Shown here in pieces: positions 8,386-15,486 of a stretch of DNA of 20,445 nucleotides. Each line of letters starts with the position of its first letter. The first letter of the stretch is position 1. Both the position numbers and the translations under genes were made by a program. The stretch is from JALYUA01 sp040004225. GTDB taxonomy: Bacteria; Acidobacteriota; Thermoanaerobaculia; UBA5066; Gp7-AA6. A model generated the notes under the pieces. The model searched no databases. It saw nothing but the letters and a program-made list of their open reading frames with translations, and was not told where the DNA came from. The stretch spans positions 1 to 20,445 of the forward strand of contig JBDUBI010000036.1 in NCBI GenBank assembly GCA_040004225.1, given 5' to 3'.

Positions 8386-8990
8386 TGCGCCCTCGCGGGC
8401 CGCGGACCGACCTCTATGTCGGCCACCAGCGCCTTCGAGTACTGCAGAAACGCGTCGTTCTCGCCGCCTGTCGTCCGCACTTCGTATGCCCACATGAACT
8501 GCGCTTTCTCCGCTCCCTCGTTCAGTTTTCCCCCGCGGTAGGGGCGCCGGCCCACGAGGCTCGGCGTCTGCACCCGGACCTGGATGTCGGACTCGGTTGG
8601 ATCTCCGGAAAAGAAGGCAGACCCGATGCCGCCGTTCCTGTGGCTCGGCATCTGAAACAGAACGCTGCCGAAAGCGGATGCCGTGAATTCGGGCCGCACG
8701 AGGAAAAGACGCGGGTTGGTCATCTCCGCCGAAGCCCAGCGGATGCCGGCATCGGAGGCATAAAACGCCCGGTTCACCGACCACTCATTCGCCGCGATCC
8801 GCGACTCCGTGCTCGTCACGAGCATCAGCGCGATGCCGACGACCGTCAGGATCGCCAGCACCAGGATCGCGATCACGAGCGCGGCGCCGCGCTCGCCGGG
8901 CCGTCCTGTCGAGACGGAAGCGCCGGAGCCCGGGCAGAGGGATCGCGTCCGGACGTGAACGGAGGTTTTCGTCGCCATGGAGCGCCTCAT
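8382..8990 (-). CDS. pilX: PilX-like minor pilin (PilX_N family)
   Basis: Length is 202 residues. It has a basic N-terminus and then the PilX-type segment ERG-AALVIAILVLAILTVVGIALM (about 33-57), with predicted prepilin cleavage after G35. Position +5 of the mature form is Ile40, not the Glu of major pilins, as in GspK/PilX-type tip subunits. An extracytoplasmic domain follows (AANEWSVNRAFYASDAGIRWA resembles the usual PilX helix that carries on from the transmembrane part). I chose the ATG at 8990 because it overlaps the PilW-like stop as ATGA, like the other junctions; ATG at 8978 (MATKTS) is an alternative. In known systems PilX works with PilV, PilW and FimU to form the assembly-priming complex carrying PilY1. 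Confidence 0.88.
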   Translation of the reverse strand: MRRSMATKTSVHVRTRSLCPGSGASVSTGRPGERGAALVIAILVLAILTVVGIALMLVTSTESRIAANEWSVNRAFYASDAGIRWASAEMTNPRLFLVRPEFTASAFGSVLFQMPSHRNGGIGSAFFSGDPTESDIQVRVQTPSLVGRRPYRGGKLNEGAEKAQFMWAYEVRTTGGENDAFLQYSKALVADIEVGPRPARAQ

Positions 8991-10393
8991 CCCGGGAACG
9001 CGTAGTTGCGGAGGTTGATCTTCAGAGTCTGGACCCGGCGCCGGAAATGGGGCTCGCCGGGGAGGGTCGGATAGGTCGCGGCCGTGAGCGGCGTGCCGGG
9101 AGAATTCATCGTGCGGAACCCCAGCGCGGACGGAGAAACGAATCGAGGGTCGGGGTCCTTCGACTTCGCGACGAGCGAGATCATGACGCCGTGCAGGCGC
9201 GGACAGTGCGCCACCAGGATTCCCGCATGGGTGTAGGCCGGGGGCACTCCTCCCGGAATCGGGGGGCGGATGAAGCCGGTGGCGACCAGGTTTGCCTCCC
9301 CCGCGACGTTCGGCGACCACTCGTCGCCATTCAACTGCGTCGAGACGTTCAGGTCGGTGTCGGTCACCGCGACGACGGCCGTCGTGCGCCGGACCGCGTC
9401 GTCGTCGTTGCTATCGACGCCGTAGGCGATCTGCATGTCCTCCACGTCGTCGGCCAGGCGCTCGACCTCGAACTGCGCTCCGCGCCGTGTGCCCTGCGCC
9501 AGAGCCGGATGGGCAGGGTCCGAGTTGTCGATGAAAAAGATGAGGTCGTCGAGTATCCCGGCGCGGCGGACGGCGGTGTTGATGGCCGTTGGGGCCAATC
9601 CGGCCTCTGCGGGAGTCTCCATGTCGAACTCTCTGGCGGTCGCATTGGTGAAGTCGACGTTTCCGAAGGAACCCGTCGCGACGAGCGTCGTCGGACCCGT
9701 GATGAGCCCCACGTTGTAGGTCGTCTGCGGATACCGCTGCGGGCCGAATGCCACCGAGCAGCCCTCGTGGATGTCGTCGCTGCCGGTCACGAGCACGAAC
9801 CGCGGACTCACCGCGCTCGCCCCCAGGGTGTACGCGTCGATGGCCGCGAACTGGGGGCGCTGCGCGACGTCGTTGTTGACGTGGGTCCCGATCAGCGGAT
9901 CCCCCGTGATGGCTTTGGCCGTGAGGGCGTTGACTCCGTTGCAGCTGCCGCACCCCGACGCCGCCTTGTCGAGGTCAAACCCGAGAAGCGGCGAGTTGAT
10001 GACCCCGCGCACTTCGATCATGTCCGTTCCGTCGCGGACGGGCAGAAGGTTTCCGTTGAGGTCCGTGACCGTGGCGTTTAAGACGTTGTCGTACCCGCGG
10101 CCCGCCGTTCCTTCGACGACGCCGCCCAACTGGGGGTCCGCGGCGTTCAACACCGCCTGCGTCACGAAGAGTCCGCCGGATCCCGCCATCCGCACGGCGC
10201 GGGTCATCTGGTAGATCCCGTACCGAACGGCGCCCTGGGCGTCGGCCACTTCCTGCTCGCTCTTGTTGATCCGCGCGCTCGCATCGAACACGGCGAGGAT
10301 CCCGAGCATCGCGATCGCGAGCAAAAAGACCACGATGATCATCTCGATCAGCGTGAAGCCGTGCTGCCGCGCCCCGATGCCGCGAAAACTCAT
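8987..10393 (-). CDS. pilW: PilW-like minor pilin (type IV prepilin)
   Basis: Length is 468 residues. A 12-residue leader MSFRGIGARQHG ends in a class III (prepilin peptidase) site G12|F13-TLIE with Glu at +5 (E17), followed by the hydrophobic helix MIIVVFLLAIAMLGILAVF. The long C-terminal globular part matches the large size of PilW within minor pilins and includes a CGSC pair near 156-160 that could form a disulfide. The ATG at 10393 was chosen because it overlaps the upstream PilV-like TGA (ATGA) and gives a standard short leader; a start 30 nt upstream (MRGRRGGALP) would lie inside pilV. It is probably processed by a PilD peptidase not encoded in this window. Confidence 0.9.
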   Translation of the reverse strand: MSFRGIGARQHGFTLIEMIIVVFLLAIAMLGILAVFDASARINKSEQEVADAQGAVRYGIYQMTRAVRMAGSGGLFVTQAVLNAADPQLGGVVEGTAGRGYDNVLNATVTDLNGNLLPVRDGTDMIEVRGVINSPLLGFDLDKAASGCGSCNGVNALTAKAITGDPLIGTHVNNDVAQRPQFAAIDAYTLGASAVSPRFVLVTGSDDIHEGCSVAFGPQRYPQTTYNVGLITGPTTLVATGSFGNVDFTNATAREFDMETPAEAGLAPTAINTAVRRAGILDDLIFFIDNSDPAHPALAQGTRRGAQFEVERLADDVEDMQIAYGVDSNDDDAVRRTTAVVAVTDTDLNVSTQLNGDEWSPNVAGEANLVATGFIRPPIPGGVPPAYTHAGILVAHCPRLHGVMISLVAKSKDPDPRFVSPSALGFRTMNSPGTPLTAATYPTLPGEPHFRRRVQTLKINLRNYAFPG

Positions 10394-11019
10394 GGGCAGG
10401 GCGCCGCCGCGCCGACCGCGCACGTGTCCGCCACGGAGACAAACGCCGCGCCGGTCGGCGCCGGACTCGCGAGGAATCCGCTCACCCGGGCGCTCCGCGC
10501 CCCGATCCCGAGAGGACCGGTCCCCGCCGTGACCGTGACGTCGACGCGCTTGTACTGGTAGGCCTGTCCGGCCACAGTGACCCGGATGGGCACGAACGCG
10601 GCGCCGTTCGGCACGGTGGCGACGTCCGCCGCCGGGATCCGGTACTGGATGACCTGGTAGGTGATCTGAAAGGGGTTCCGGACGCCGCCGGAGGCAGGGG
10701 GAAGACCCGTATACGGATCCGGCAGCGCGGGTGGAAGGTCGTTGACCTTGGTGCCGGGCGTCAACTCCGGGTCCAGAAACGGCAGGTTCATCAACTGCTC
10801 GAGCCGGTCCCGGGCGATCACGTTGATGCTGGTGTATTCGCTCGCGGAGTAGTTGGACTTCACGCTCGCCACGAAGAGCGGCGCGATGCCGAGCAGGATG
10901 AATCCCAGGATGGCGATCGCGATGATCATTTCGACCAGGGTCAGGCCGCTTTCGCCGCGGTCAAAGCCGCCGCCAAAAGAGGCCTCGCCGTTGCCTGGAA
11001 ACCTGCGGAGACGGATCAT
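10390..11019 (-). CDS. pilV: PilV-like minor pilin (type IV prepilin), first gene of the operon
   Basis: Length is 209 residues. The leader is long for this class (25 residues, Gly-rich) and ends in a prepilin site G25|L26-TLVE with Glu at +5 (E30), followed by the helix MIIAIAILGFILLGIAPLFVAS. The small globular domain, about 150 residues, contains DRLEQLMNLPF as in PilV/GspI-type subunits, and two Cys lie near the C-terminus (DTCAVGAAAPCP) that could pair. It overlaps pilW by ATGA and leads the five-gene minus-strand operon. No clear ribosome-binding site precedes the ATG, and a candidate sigma-54 promoter would start the transcript only about 4 nt upstream. The PilV label (rather than FimT/FimU or GspI) rests on order and length. 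Confidence 0.85.
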   Translation of the reverse strand: MIRLRRFPGNGEASFGGGFDRGESGLTLVEMIIAIAILGFILLGIAPLFVASVKSNYSASEYTSINVIARDRLEQLMNLPFLDPELTPGTKVNDLPPALPDPYTGLPPASGGVRNPFQITYQVIQYRIPAADVATVPNGAAFVPIRVTVAGQAYQYKRVDVTVTAGTGPLGIGARSARVSGFLASPAPTGAAFVSVADTCAVGAAAPCP

Positions 11020-11033
11020 TCGTACGATTTATG

Positions 11034-11049
11034 AGCGATTCCCGTGCCC
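11034..11049 (-). promoter_or_regulatory. Candidate sigma-54 (-24/-12) promoter for the minor-pilin operon
   Basis: The minus strand reads GGGCACGGGAATCGCT. Compared with TGGCACG-N4-TTGCW it matches 10 of 12 fixed positions and keeps the invariant GG and GC with exactly 10 nt between them. The predicted start near 11023 leaves only about 4 nt before the pilV ATG, which is unusual and lowers confidence. A sigma-54 activator is encoded in the same window. Confidence 0.35.
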
Positions 11050-11062
11050 GGGGGCCGTCGCA

Positions 11063-11099
11063 GGGTTAAACCCTTACAGTTCAGTTTTTTGGGTTAACC
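11063..11099. promoter_or_regulatory. Two related palindromes, possible activator-binding sites
   Basis: GGGTTAAACCC (11063-11073) and GGGTTAACC (11091-11099, core GGTTAACC) are both palindromic, share the GGTTWAACC core and are centred about 27 bp apart. They stand out from the GC-rich surroundings. They lie roughly 45 and 72 bp upstream of the predicted sigma-54 start of the pilin operon, a range compatible with an enhancer or repressor site. Function is inferred. Confidence 0.35.
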
Positions 11100-11385
11100 T
11101 GGCCTCAGGGGCCTCTCCCCCGCCGTGGTGAAAATCGTCACGATTGGTAGCGGTCCATCGGCTCCTCCGGGATGGGAATCCGGCCGACCGACGCCTCCCG
11201 GTTTCCCGCCGGAGGCTCTCGGGGATGCTCGTGGAACGCGGCGAGCCCTGCTCCGGGTCATCCTCCGCCGGGATCGGAAGACCGCCTGGCGGCTCGTCGC
11301 GAGACGTTCCGGTTTCCTTCGCTTCCAGAATCCGGCTGAGTCAAAAAGCCAACGCATCCGGCCGCGGCGATCGTGCTCGAGAAAC
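11100..11385. other. Divergent intergenic region between the pilin operon and mgtE
   Basis: No gene is supported in these 286 bp; the short open frames on both strands are Arg-rich and match no family I recognise. Small inverted repeats are visible, for example GCCTCC (11193-11198) against GGAGGC (11211-11216). The length, in an otherwise compact window, suggests regulatory content or an untranslated leader. Confidence 0.4.
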
Positions 11386-11408
11386 ACGTTTCCCGAAACG
11401 GGAAGCGT
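11386..11408. other. Stem-loop upstream of mgtE
   Basis: ACGTTTCCCG (11386-11395) pairs with CGGGAAGCGT (11399-11408) around an AAA triloop: ten pairs, one of them G-T. No T-tract follows, so it is not a standard terminator. It lies about 24 bp upstream of the possible -10 of mgtE and could be a protein-binding palindrome. Confidence 0.4.
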
Positions 11409-11431
11409 TCCGCAAATTCCACCATCGGTCC

Positions 11432-11437
11432 TATGAT
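11432..11437 (+). promoter_or_regulatory. Possible -10 element for mgtE
   Basis: TATGAT matches five of six positions of the TATAAT -10 consensus, 39 bp before the chosen GTG. No convincing -35 is visible 16-18 bp upstream. Confidence 0.3.
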
Positions 11438-11475
11438 CCCGGCGTGACCGGGCGCCATCCGCCCCTGGAGTGCTC

Positions 11476-12870
11476 GTGAAAAACGCCGTTCAGACCGAAG
11501 GCACGTGGCAGGAATCGCTGGACGCCCTGCGGGCGAAGGATTGGGAGGCGCTTCGGAGCCAGTTGCTGAGGCTCCACCCCTCCGACGTCGCCGAGATGAT
11601 CATCGAGCTTCCAGGCGAGGAAGAGGGAATCGTCTTCCGGCTGCTTCCCCGCGACCGTTCGGCACGGGTCTTCGCCTATCTTCCCTACGAGCACCAGGAG
11701 GCGCTCCTGCACTCCCTCTCGCGGGACGAATTGAAACTCCTCCTCGATGAAATCCCGCCGGACGATCGCACGCGACTTTTCGAAGAAGTCCCGCCGGAAG
11801 TGACGAGGAGGCTTCTCGAGTCGCTCTCCCCCGACGAGTTGATCAAGGCCCGTCAGCTTCTCGGATATCCGGAGAACACGGCCGGCCGCTTCATGACGCC
11901 GAAGTACGTCACGGTGCAGCCGGACATGACCGCGGCGGGGGCTCTCGCGCACATCCGCTCGACCGGGAAAGGCAAAGAGACTCTCAACGTCATCTACATC
12001 GTGGACGCGACGGGAAAGCTCCTCGAGGACGTCCGCCTGGGCTCCCTCGTGCTCGCCGATCCCGATACGAAGGTCACCGAAATCGACGATCCTTCGCTGG
12101 TCGCCATCTCGGCGACGGACTCCGTCGAAGACGTGCTTCGCGCATTCGAGAAGTACGACCGCGTGGCCCTTCCGGTCGTCGACCGTGACCAGAAAATGCT
12201 CGGGATCATCACCGTAGATGACGTCCTCGACCTGGCGGAACGCAAGACGACCCAGGACATGCAGAAGGCGGGGGGCTCCGAGGCGCTCGACGCGGCTTAT
12301 TTGAAGACGGGTTTCTGGTCCCTTTTGCGCAAGCGCGGGGGATGGCTTTCGGCTCTTTTTCTGGGAGAGATGTTGACGGCCACCGCGATGTCGCACTTCG
12401 AGGTGGAAATACAGCACGCCGTCGTCCTCGCGCTGTTCGTGCCTCTCATCATCAGCAGCGGAGGAAACTCCGGCTCGCAGGCCACGTCGCTGATGATCCG
12501 CTCGCTGGCTCTTCGCGAGTTACGGCTGCGCGACTGGACTCTGGTCTTCCGGCGGGAGCTTTTGACGGGCATTCTCCTCGGCGGCTTTCTCGGCTTCATC
12601 GGTTTCCTCCGGATCATCCTGTGGCAGCGCCTCCATTTCACGGACTACGGAGTTCATTACCTCCTCGTGGGTATCACCGTCTGGGCAAGCCTCGTGGGCG
12701 TCGTGATGTTCGGCTCGCTTTCCGGAAGCATGCTGCCCTTCCTCCTGCGCCGGCTGGGGTTCGATCCCGCGACGAGCTCCGCGCCGTTCGTCGCGACCCT
12801 GGTGGACGTGACGGGCCTCGTGATCTATTTCTCGATCGCGCTCCTGATTCTGCGGGGGACCCTGCTGTAG
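11476..12870 (+). CDS. mgtE: MgtE-type magnesium transporter/channel
   Basis: Length is 464 residues, normal for MgtE. The N-terminal cytoplasmic MgtE_N superhelix (about 15-130; HPSDVAEMIIELP) is followed by a tandem CBS pair (about 135-255; GRFMTPKYVTVQPD and ALPVVDRDQKMLGIITVDDVLDLAE) and a C-terminal membrane domain from about 289 with five expected helices. It carries the family signature GGNSGSQAT (N331) and the late VDVTGLVIYF segment, where MgtE has its conserved pore Asp. In known MgtE proteins the MgtE_N and CBS domains sense cytoplasmic Mg2+ and gate the pore. I chose GTG at 11476 because GGAG at 11467-11470 stands 5 nt upstream; a GTG at 11470 would overlap that site. The gene has no obvious functional tie to the pilus genes around it. 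Confidence 0.95.
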   Translation: MKNAVQTEGTWQESLDALRAKDWEALRSQLLRLHPSDVAEMIIELPGEEEGIVFRLLPRDRSARVFAYLPYEHQEALLHSLSRDELKLLLDEIPPDDRTRLFEEVPPEVTRRLLESLSPDELIKARQLLGYPENTAGRFMTPKYVTVQPDMTAAGALAHIRSTGKGKETLNVIYIVDATGKLLEDVRLGSLVLADPDTKVTEIDDPSLVAISATDSVEDVLRAFEKYDRVALPVVDRDQKMLGIITVDDVLDLAERKTTQDMQKAGGSEALDAAYLKTGFWSLLRKRGGWLSALFLGEMLTATAMSHFEVEIQHAVVLALFVPLIISSGGNSGSQATSLMIRSLALRELRLRDWTLVFRRELLTGILLGGFLGFIGFLRIILWQRLHFTDYGVHYLLVGITVWASLVGVVMFGSLSGSMLPFLLRRLGFDPATSSAPFVATLVDVTGLVIYFSIALLILRGTLL

Positions 12871-12968
12871 GGGCGGTTTCGCATACGGTGCGCTCCGCCC
12901 GACGCCGGGATGCCGACGCAGGGTCCCGCGCCCGGATCGCGGGGCACCGAGGACGGCGCGGGACCGGT

Positions 12969-12974
12969 TACACT
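12969..12974 (+). promoter_or_regulatory. Possible -10 element for the HEAT-PilT gene
   Basis: TACACT stands 10 nt before the ATG at 12985, with no Shine-Dalgarno between them (only TTCCCTTTCC). If real, it would give a nearly leaderless mRNA. No good -35 is seen. The alternative is read-through from mgtE, 114 bp upstream. Confidence 0.3.
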
Positions 12975-12984
12975 TTCCCTTTCC

Positions 12985-15486
12985 ATGTGGGCAAAAAAGC
13001 TGCGATCGGTGCCGCCGGAGGCGCGCGCCCTGCTCACCCGGGTGCGCGCCCACGGCTGGAAGACCGACGGCGAGCGGGACGACCTCCTTCGCAAGGTCGC
13101 GGCGCTGCCTGGGCTGGAGGCGGAGGACGTGGCCTGGATGGCGGCCGAGAACGACGGTCCCGTCCGCAGGTCCGCGATTGCCATCCTGCAGAGATTCCCG
13201 TTTCAAGAGGCGTCCGCGGCGCTCTTCCCTTTCTTGACCGCACACGGGGACGCGGCCCGGAAGAACATCGGCGCGTCGGTGGAAGAGATGGCGGGCTCGA
13301 GTTTTCCGAAACACGTTCCGGCTTTTCTGGCCAGCGCTGATCCGGGAGTCGTGCTGATCGCCCTCGACTTCTTAAAACGCAACCCGTCAGAGGCGGCGCT
13401 CGACAGCATCGTGCCGGCGCTCGCCTCGACCTCCCCGGTCGTCCGGCGCAAAGCCTTCGGGATCGTCGAGGCCGCCACTTCGAAGAAAGCCGTGCTGATC
13501 GCCCGGAAGGCCCTCACTCATGACGACGAGGAAATCCGCTACCGGGCGATCCAGCACCTGGCGAAGTCGCCGGAGGAAGCCAACATCGCGCCCCTGCTCC
13601 TCCGGTGCAACGCGGACTCGGCGCGGGTGCAGGAAGCCGCCCTGTCCGCGCTCGGTCCCCTCTTGAGCGCCGCTCTCTCCGGCCAGGAGTCGGATCCGCG
13701 TTTCAACGCGTACATCCTTCCGCTGATGACGGACGCGAATCCCAAAGTCCGCCATCTCGCGGTCAAGATCCTGGAATCGCAGAACCCCGCCCGGGTCGCG
13801 GACGCGTTTCTCAAGGGATTTCGCGACAATTACGGGCCGGCGCGCGACCGCGCGATCGAGGGATTGAGGGAGCTCGGGCCCGAGTTCATCCAGGCCTTCC
13901 TCGACAGGGACGACGACCCCGACCGGGGGATTGCGGCTCTCGCCGCCTCGATCGCGATCAACCTGAGGACCGCCGAAGTGGTCCCGCACTGCATTTTGTT
14001 CCTGCAGGGGTCGGACTGGTGGCTGCGCGATCGCGCGGCTCAGGCGCTCGCCGAAATGCGCGATCCCCGCGGGATGGCGCCGCTCTTGAAGATGCTGACA
14101 GACCCGGAGTCGGACCTCTCCGCCGCCTCGGCCCTGGGTTCCTGGGGAGCCCCGCAGGCGCTGCCCGGCCTTCTCGAGGCTTTCAAGCGCGGCGCGACCG
14201 ACCTGCGCCTGGAGATCCTCGAAGCCTTCTCGAAGATCGCCGACTCGCGCGTCAGTCCGCTCTTAGAGCAGATCGCGCGCATGGTGACGGATCCCCTCGT
14301 ACAGGAAAAAGCGGAGCGCATCATCGCGGCGCGCGCCGGCAACGTCCCGTACTACGAGGCGCAGATCCCCAGTCGAAAAAGTTTCAAGGAAATCAACTTT
14401 CGCGAAAATTCGCATCCGAGCCTGGGGGACCTTCTCGCGCACGCGCGCGCCGTGGGCGCGTCGGACCTGCACCTCGCCTCGGGAACCCGTCCGCACTTAC
14501 GTTCGATCGGCCGGCTCCAGCCGCTGCCGCTGCCGGAAACGACAGACGAGCAGATGGCGGACTGGATTCCGCCGATCGTCGGAGCGTCGTGGGCCGAGCT
14601 TCTGTCCGCCCGCCAGCTGGACTTCTGCTACAAGGACGCGGAGCTCGGGCGCTTCCGAACGAACGTCTTCTACCAGCGCAAGGGAATGAACGCCGTCTTC
14701 CGGCTCGTCCCGCTCGAGATCCCGTCCCTTTCCGACATCGGATTTCCCGAGAGCCTGGCGGAGATCACGACGTACAGCCAGGGTCTCGTGCTGGTGACCG
14801 GTCCCGCGGGGTGCGGCAAGACCACGACTCTCGCCGCCCTGGTGGATCGGATCAACGAGACCGAGAGGTCGCACATCCTGACGATCGAGGACCCGATCGA
14901 ATACGTCCACACGAACAAGGAATCCCTCGTGAACCAGCGGGAGATTCCGGCGCATTCAAAGTCTTTCGCCCGAGCGCTTCGCCAGTCGCTGCGGGAAGAT
15001 CCGGACGTCATCCTGGTCGGCGAAATGCGGGACCTGGAGACGATCTCGCTCGCCATCACCGCGTCGGAAACCGGCCATCTGGTGCTCGGAACCCTGCACA
15101 CGACGACGGCCGCATCGACCGTGGACCGGATCATCAACGCCTTTCCGCCGGAGCAGCAGGCGCAGATCCGCATGATGGTCTCCGATTCCCTCAAGGCGGT
15201 CGTCTCGCAGACGCTCCTGCCGCGCCGCGACGGCTCCGGCCGCATCGCCGCGTACGAGGTCCTTCGGAACACGCCGAACGTGGCGGGGCTCATCCGGGAA
15301 GGCAAGACGTTCCAGCTGCCCACGGCAATGCAGACCGGCGCCGCGGCAGGTATGGCCCTCCTCGACACCTCGCTGCTCGCGATGGTCCACGAGGGATTGA
15401 TCGAGCCTCGCGCCGCTTACAACCGCGCAATCCGCAAGGAACCGTTCGAAGCCCTGGTGCAGGCGGAAGAGGGCACCGCGTCGTGA
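12985..15486 (+). CDS. HEAT-repeat/PilT fusion: retraction ATPase with N-terminal solenoid
   Basis: Length is 833 residues, against about 345-370 for PilT. Residues about 40-455 form a solenoid of HEAT-like helical pairs with recurring xVRxxAxxxL cores (GPVRRSAIAILQRF, SPVVRRKAFGIVE, EEIRYRAIQHLAK, PKVRHLAVKILES). The rest is a complete PilT-type motor from about 476 (LGDLLAHARAVGASDLHLASG). It has Walker A GPAGCGKT with K612 (Ala and Cys where GPTGSGKT is usual), Asp box ILTIEDPIEYVH, Walker B region REDPDVILVGEMRDLETI with the catalytic Glu, His box TGHLVLGTLHT, and a PilT-like GLIREGKTFQLPTAMQTG near the end. All catalytic residues appear intact, so an active retraction-class ATPase is likely. 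ATG at 12985 was preferred to ATG at 12910 because the extra 25 residues look non-coding (Gly/Pro-rich). It overlaps the next PilT gene by GTGA. Confidence 0.92.
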   Translation: MWAKKLRSVPPEARALLTRVRAHGWKTDGERDDLLRKVAALPGLEAEDVAWMAAENDGPVRRSAIAILQRFPFQEASAALFPFLTAHGDAARKNIGASVEEMAGSSFPKHVPAFLASADPGVVLIALDFLKRNPSEAALDSIVPALASTSPVVRRKAFGIVEAATSKKAVLIARKALTHDDEEIRYRAIQHLAKSPEEANIAPLLLRCNADSARVQEAALSALGPLLSAALSGQESDPRFNAYILPLMTDANPKVRHLAVKILESQNPARVADAFLKGFRDNYGPARDRAIEGLRELGPEFIQAFLDRDDDPDRGIAALAASIAINLRTAEVVPHCILFLQGSDWWLRDRAAQALAEMRDPRGMAPLLKMLTDPESDLSAASALGSWGAPQALPGLLEAFKRGATDLRLEILEAFSKIADSRVSPLLEQIARMVTDPLVQEKAERIIAARAGNVPYYEAQIPSRKSFKEINFRENSHPSLGDLLAHARAVGASDLHLASGTRPHLRSIGRLQPLPLPETTDEQMADWIPPIVGASWAELLSARQLDFCYKDAELGRFRTNVFYQRKGMNAVFRLVPLEIPSLSDIGFPESLAEITTYSQGLVLVTGPAGCGKTTTLAALVDRINETERSHILTIEDPIEYVHTNKESLVNQREIPAHSKSFARALRQSLREDPDVILVGEMRDLETISLAITASETGHLVLGTLHTTTAASTVDRIINAFPPEQQAQIRMMVSDSLKAVVSQTLLPRRDGSGRIAAYEVLRNTPNVAGLIREGKTFQLPTAMQTGAAAGMALLDTSLLAMVHEGLIEPRAAYNRAIRKEPFEALVQAEEGTAS

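Noticed and set aside
2881..8541. An 1886-codon open frame on the plus strand, antisense to the PilY1-like gene
   Set aside because: Arg/Gly/Val-rich composition with no domain; the opposite strand carries PilY1 motifs throughout. It is the usual antisense shadow of a GC-rich gene.
11100..11475. M-box (magnesium) riboswitch before mgtE
   Set aside because: I could not find the expected multi-helix M-box arrangement; only one simple stem-loop is evident.
12925..12943. Terminator between mgtE and HEAT-PilT
   Set aside because: A CCCGCG/CGCGGG stem is present but no T-tract follows.
12910..12984. Earlier ATG for the HEAT-PilT gene
   Set aside because: The added 25 residues are Gly/Pro-rich with no conservation cue, and a plausible -10 lies inside this stretch.
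13605..15482. Long upstream extension of the second pilT frame
   Set aside because: It overlaps the HEAT-PilT coding sequence in another frame and has shadow composition; the GTG at 15483 gives the coupled start.
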